DNA of 64,000 nucleotides from Acidithiobacillus sp. YTS05 (GTDB taxonomy: Bacteria; Pseudomonadota; Gammaproteobacteria; Acidithiobacillales; Acidithiobacillaceae), in NCBI RefSeq assembly GCF_024396695.1, contig NZ_CP094359.1, forward strand, positions 682,001 to 746,000. Direction: 5' to 3'. Positions 63,599 to 64,000 of this stretch are shown here, piece after piece. Under the pieces are notes generated by a model. That model did not search any database, had not been told where the DNA came from, and saw only the letters and a program-made list of their open reading frames with translations. Position 1 is the stretch's first letter. Every line of letters begins with the position of its first letter. A program made the position numbers and the translations under genes.

Positions 63599-64000
63599 GT
63601 GGCGAACGAACGAAAAGTCATTTTCAATGCAGATGATTTCGGCCTGGATGCTTCCGTAAATGCTGCAGTTGCGTCTGCGCATCAATACGGGGTGCTCAAT
63701 AGCGCAAGTCTGATGGTCTCGGCCGCGGCGGCTTCTGAGGCCATTCAGCTTGCGCGGAATCTGCCTGATCTTGGAGTTGGTTTGCATTTGACCCTGGTGG
63801 ATGGTTATCCGGTATTGCCTGCGGCGCAGGTTCCTGATCTGGTCGATGCCCATGGGCGTTTTGCCGCTGACCTTTGGCGTCGCGGCGTGCGCTATTTTTT
63901 TCTGCCGCGGGTGCGGCGCCAGCTTGCAGCCGAAATCGCCGCTCAATACGCGGCCTTTGCCGACAGCGGTCTGCATCTCGATCATGTGAACGCGCACAAG
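63599..64000 (+). CDS. hpnK: Hopanoid-associated deacetylase HpnK (partial, cut by window end)
   Basis: The visible 134 residues begin VANERKVIFNADDFGLDASVNAAV, the YdjC/ChbG-family N-terminus with the metal-binding D-D of NADDFG, and continue with GVGLHLTLVDGYPVL and LHLDHVNAHK, which supply the histidines. HpnK deacetylates the N-acetylglucosaminyl hopanoid made by HpnI to the glucosaminyl form. The start is a GTG at 63599, two bases after the hpnJ stop. The 3' part lies beyond the window. Confidence 0.88.
   Translation, partial: MANERKVIFNADDFGLDASVNAAVASAHQYGVLNSASLMVSAAAASEAIQLARNLPDLGVGLHLTLVDGYPVLPAAQVPDLVDAHGRFAADLWRRGVRYFFLPRVRRQLAAEIAAQYAAFADSGLHLDHVNAHK

Overview
The window looks like a chromosome segment of an acidophilic, sulfur-oxidising proteobacterium, most likely Acidithiobacillus or a close relative. 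Support: a thiosulfate-oxidation (sox) cluster with its own cytochrome c maturation genes resB/resC, a Tat-exported high-potential iron-sulfur protein, a sulfite-exporter (TauE) gene pair, two ClC transporters, and a hopanoid operon headed by a one-enzyme squalene synthase. The housekeeping neighbourhoods (pepA-holC-valS, lptFG opposite pepA, purMN opposite hda, secB-gpsA) are of beta/gammaproteobacterial type. No rRNA, tRNA, CRISPR array or intact insertion sequence was seen.

Region 1 (1-11.2 kb) is accessory and partly decayed. It holds a capsule-gene (kpsC) tail, a toxin-antitoxin remnant between two copies of a 22-bp repeat, a parD gene with a frameshifted parE, and then a capsule or surface-polysaccharide block: manC, kpsE, kpsM, kpsT, an AT-rich glycosyltransferase, gmd and rmd (GDP-mannose to GDP-6-deoxyhexose, exported by an ABC transporter). 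A sulfotransferase-like pseudogene, a Phd/VapC-type toxin-antitoxin pair and an AbrB-type antitoxin fragment follow.

Region 2 (11.2-26.1 kb) holds an AAA-ATPase-like/PD-(D/E)XK gene, a universal stress protein with a TauE/TIGR02186 pair, a reverse-strand block of ClC, YajR-like MFS and ClC genes, then cinA-like/purN/purM, an iron-type superoxide dismutase with a clear terminator, hda, a YihY-type membrane protein and a lipoprotein.

Region 3 (26.1-33.6 kb, reverse strand) is the sox cluster. In transcription order it is a DUF302-like secreted protein, soxB, a membrane-anchored monohaem cytochrome, resB, soxX, soxA and resC/ccsA. The carrier genes soxYZ are not in the window. The promoter region carries a sigma-54-type -24/-12 element overlapping a 29-bp inverted repeat.

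Region 4 (33.7-53.4 kb) is mainly housekeeping. The reverse strand carries HiPIP, nadC, nhaA, valS, an acidic proline-rich protein, holC and pepA; lptF and lptG run forward. A dynamin-like GTPase with an inserted CPSCG motif follows, then small conserved genes (GST-like, EVE domain, cyaY, a short recQ, apaH, a DsrE-like gene), secB and gpsA.

Region 5 (53.4-64 kb, forward) has a membrane histidine kinase and an NtrC-type sigma-54 activator directly before a tightly overlapping hopanoid operon: squalene synthase, shc, hpnG, hpnA, hpnI, hpnJ and hpnK (cut by the window end). Together these genes would make squalene, cyclise it to hopene, process adenosylhopane and decorate the side chain with a sugar or cyclitol.

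All calls rest on reading motifs and gene order; no database search was run.
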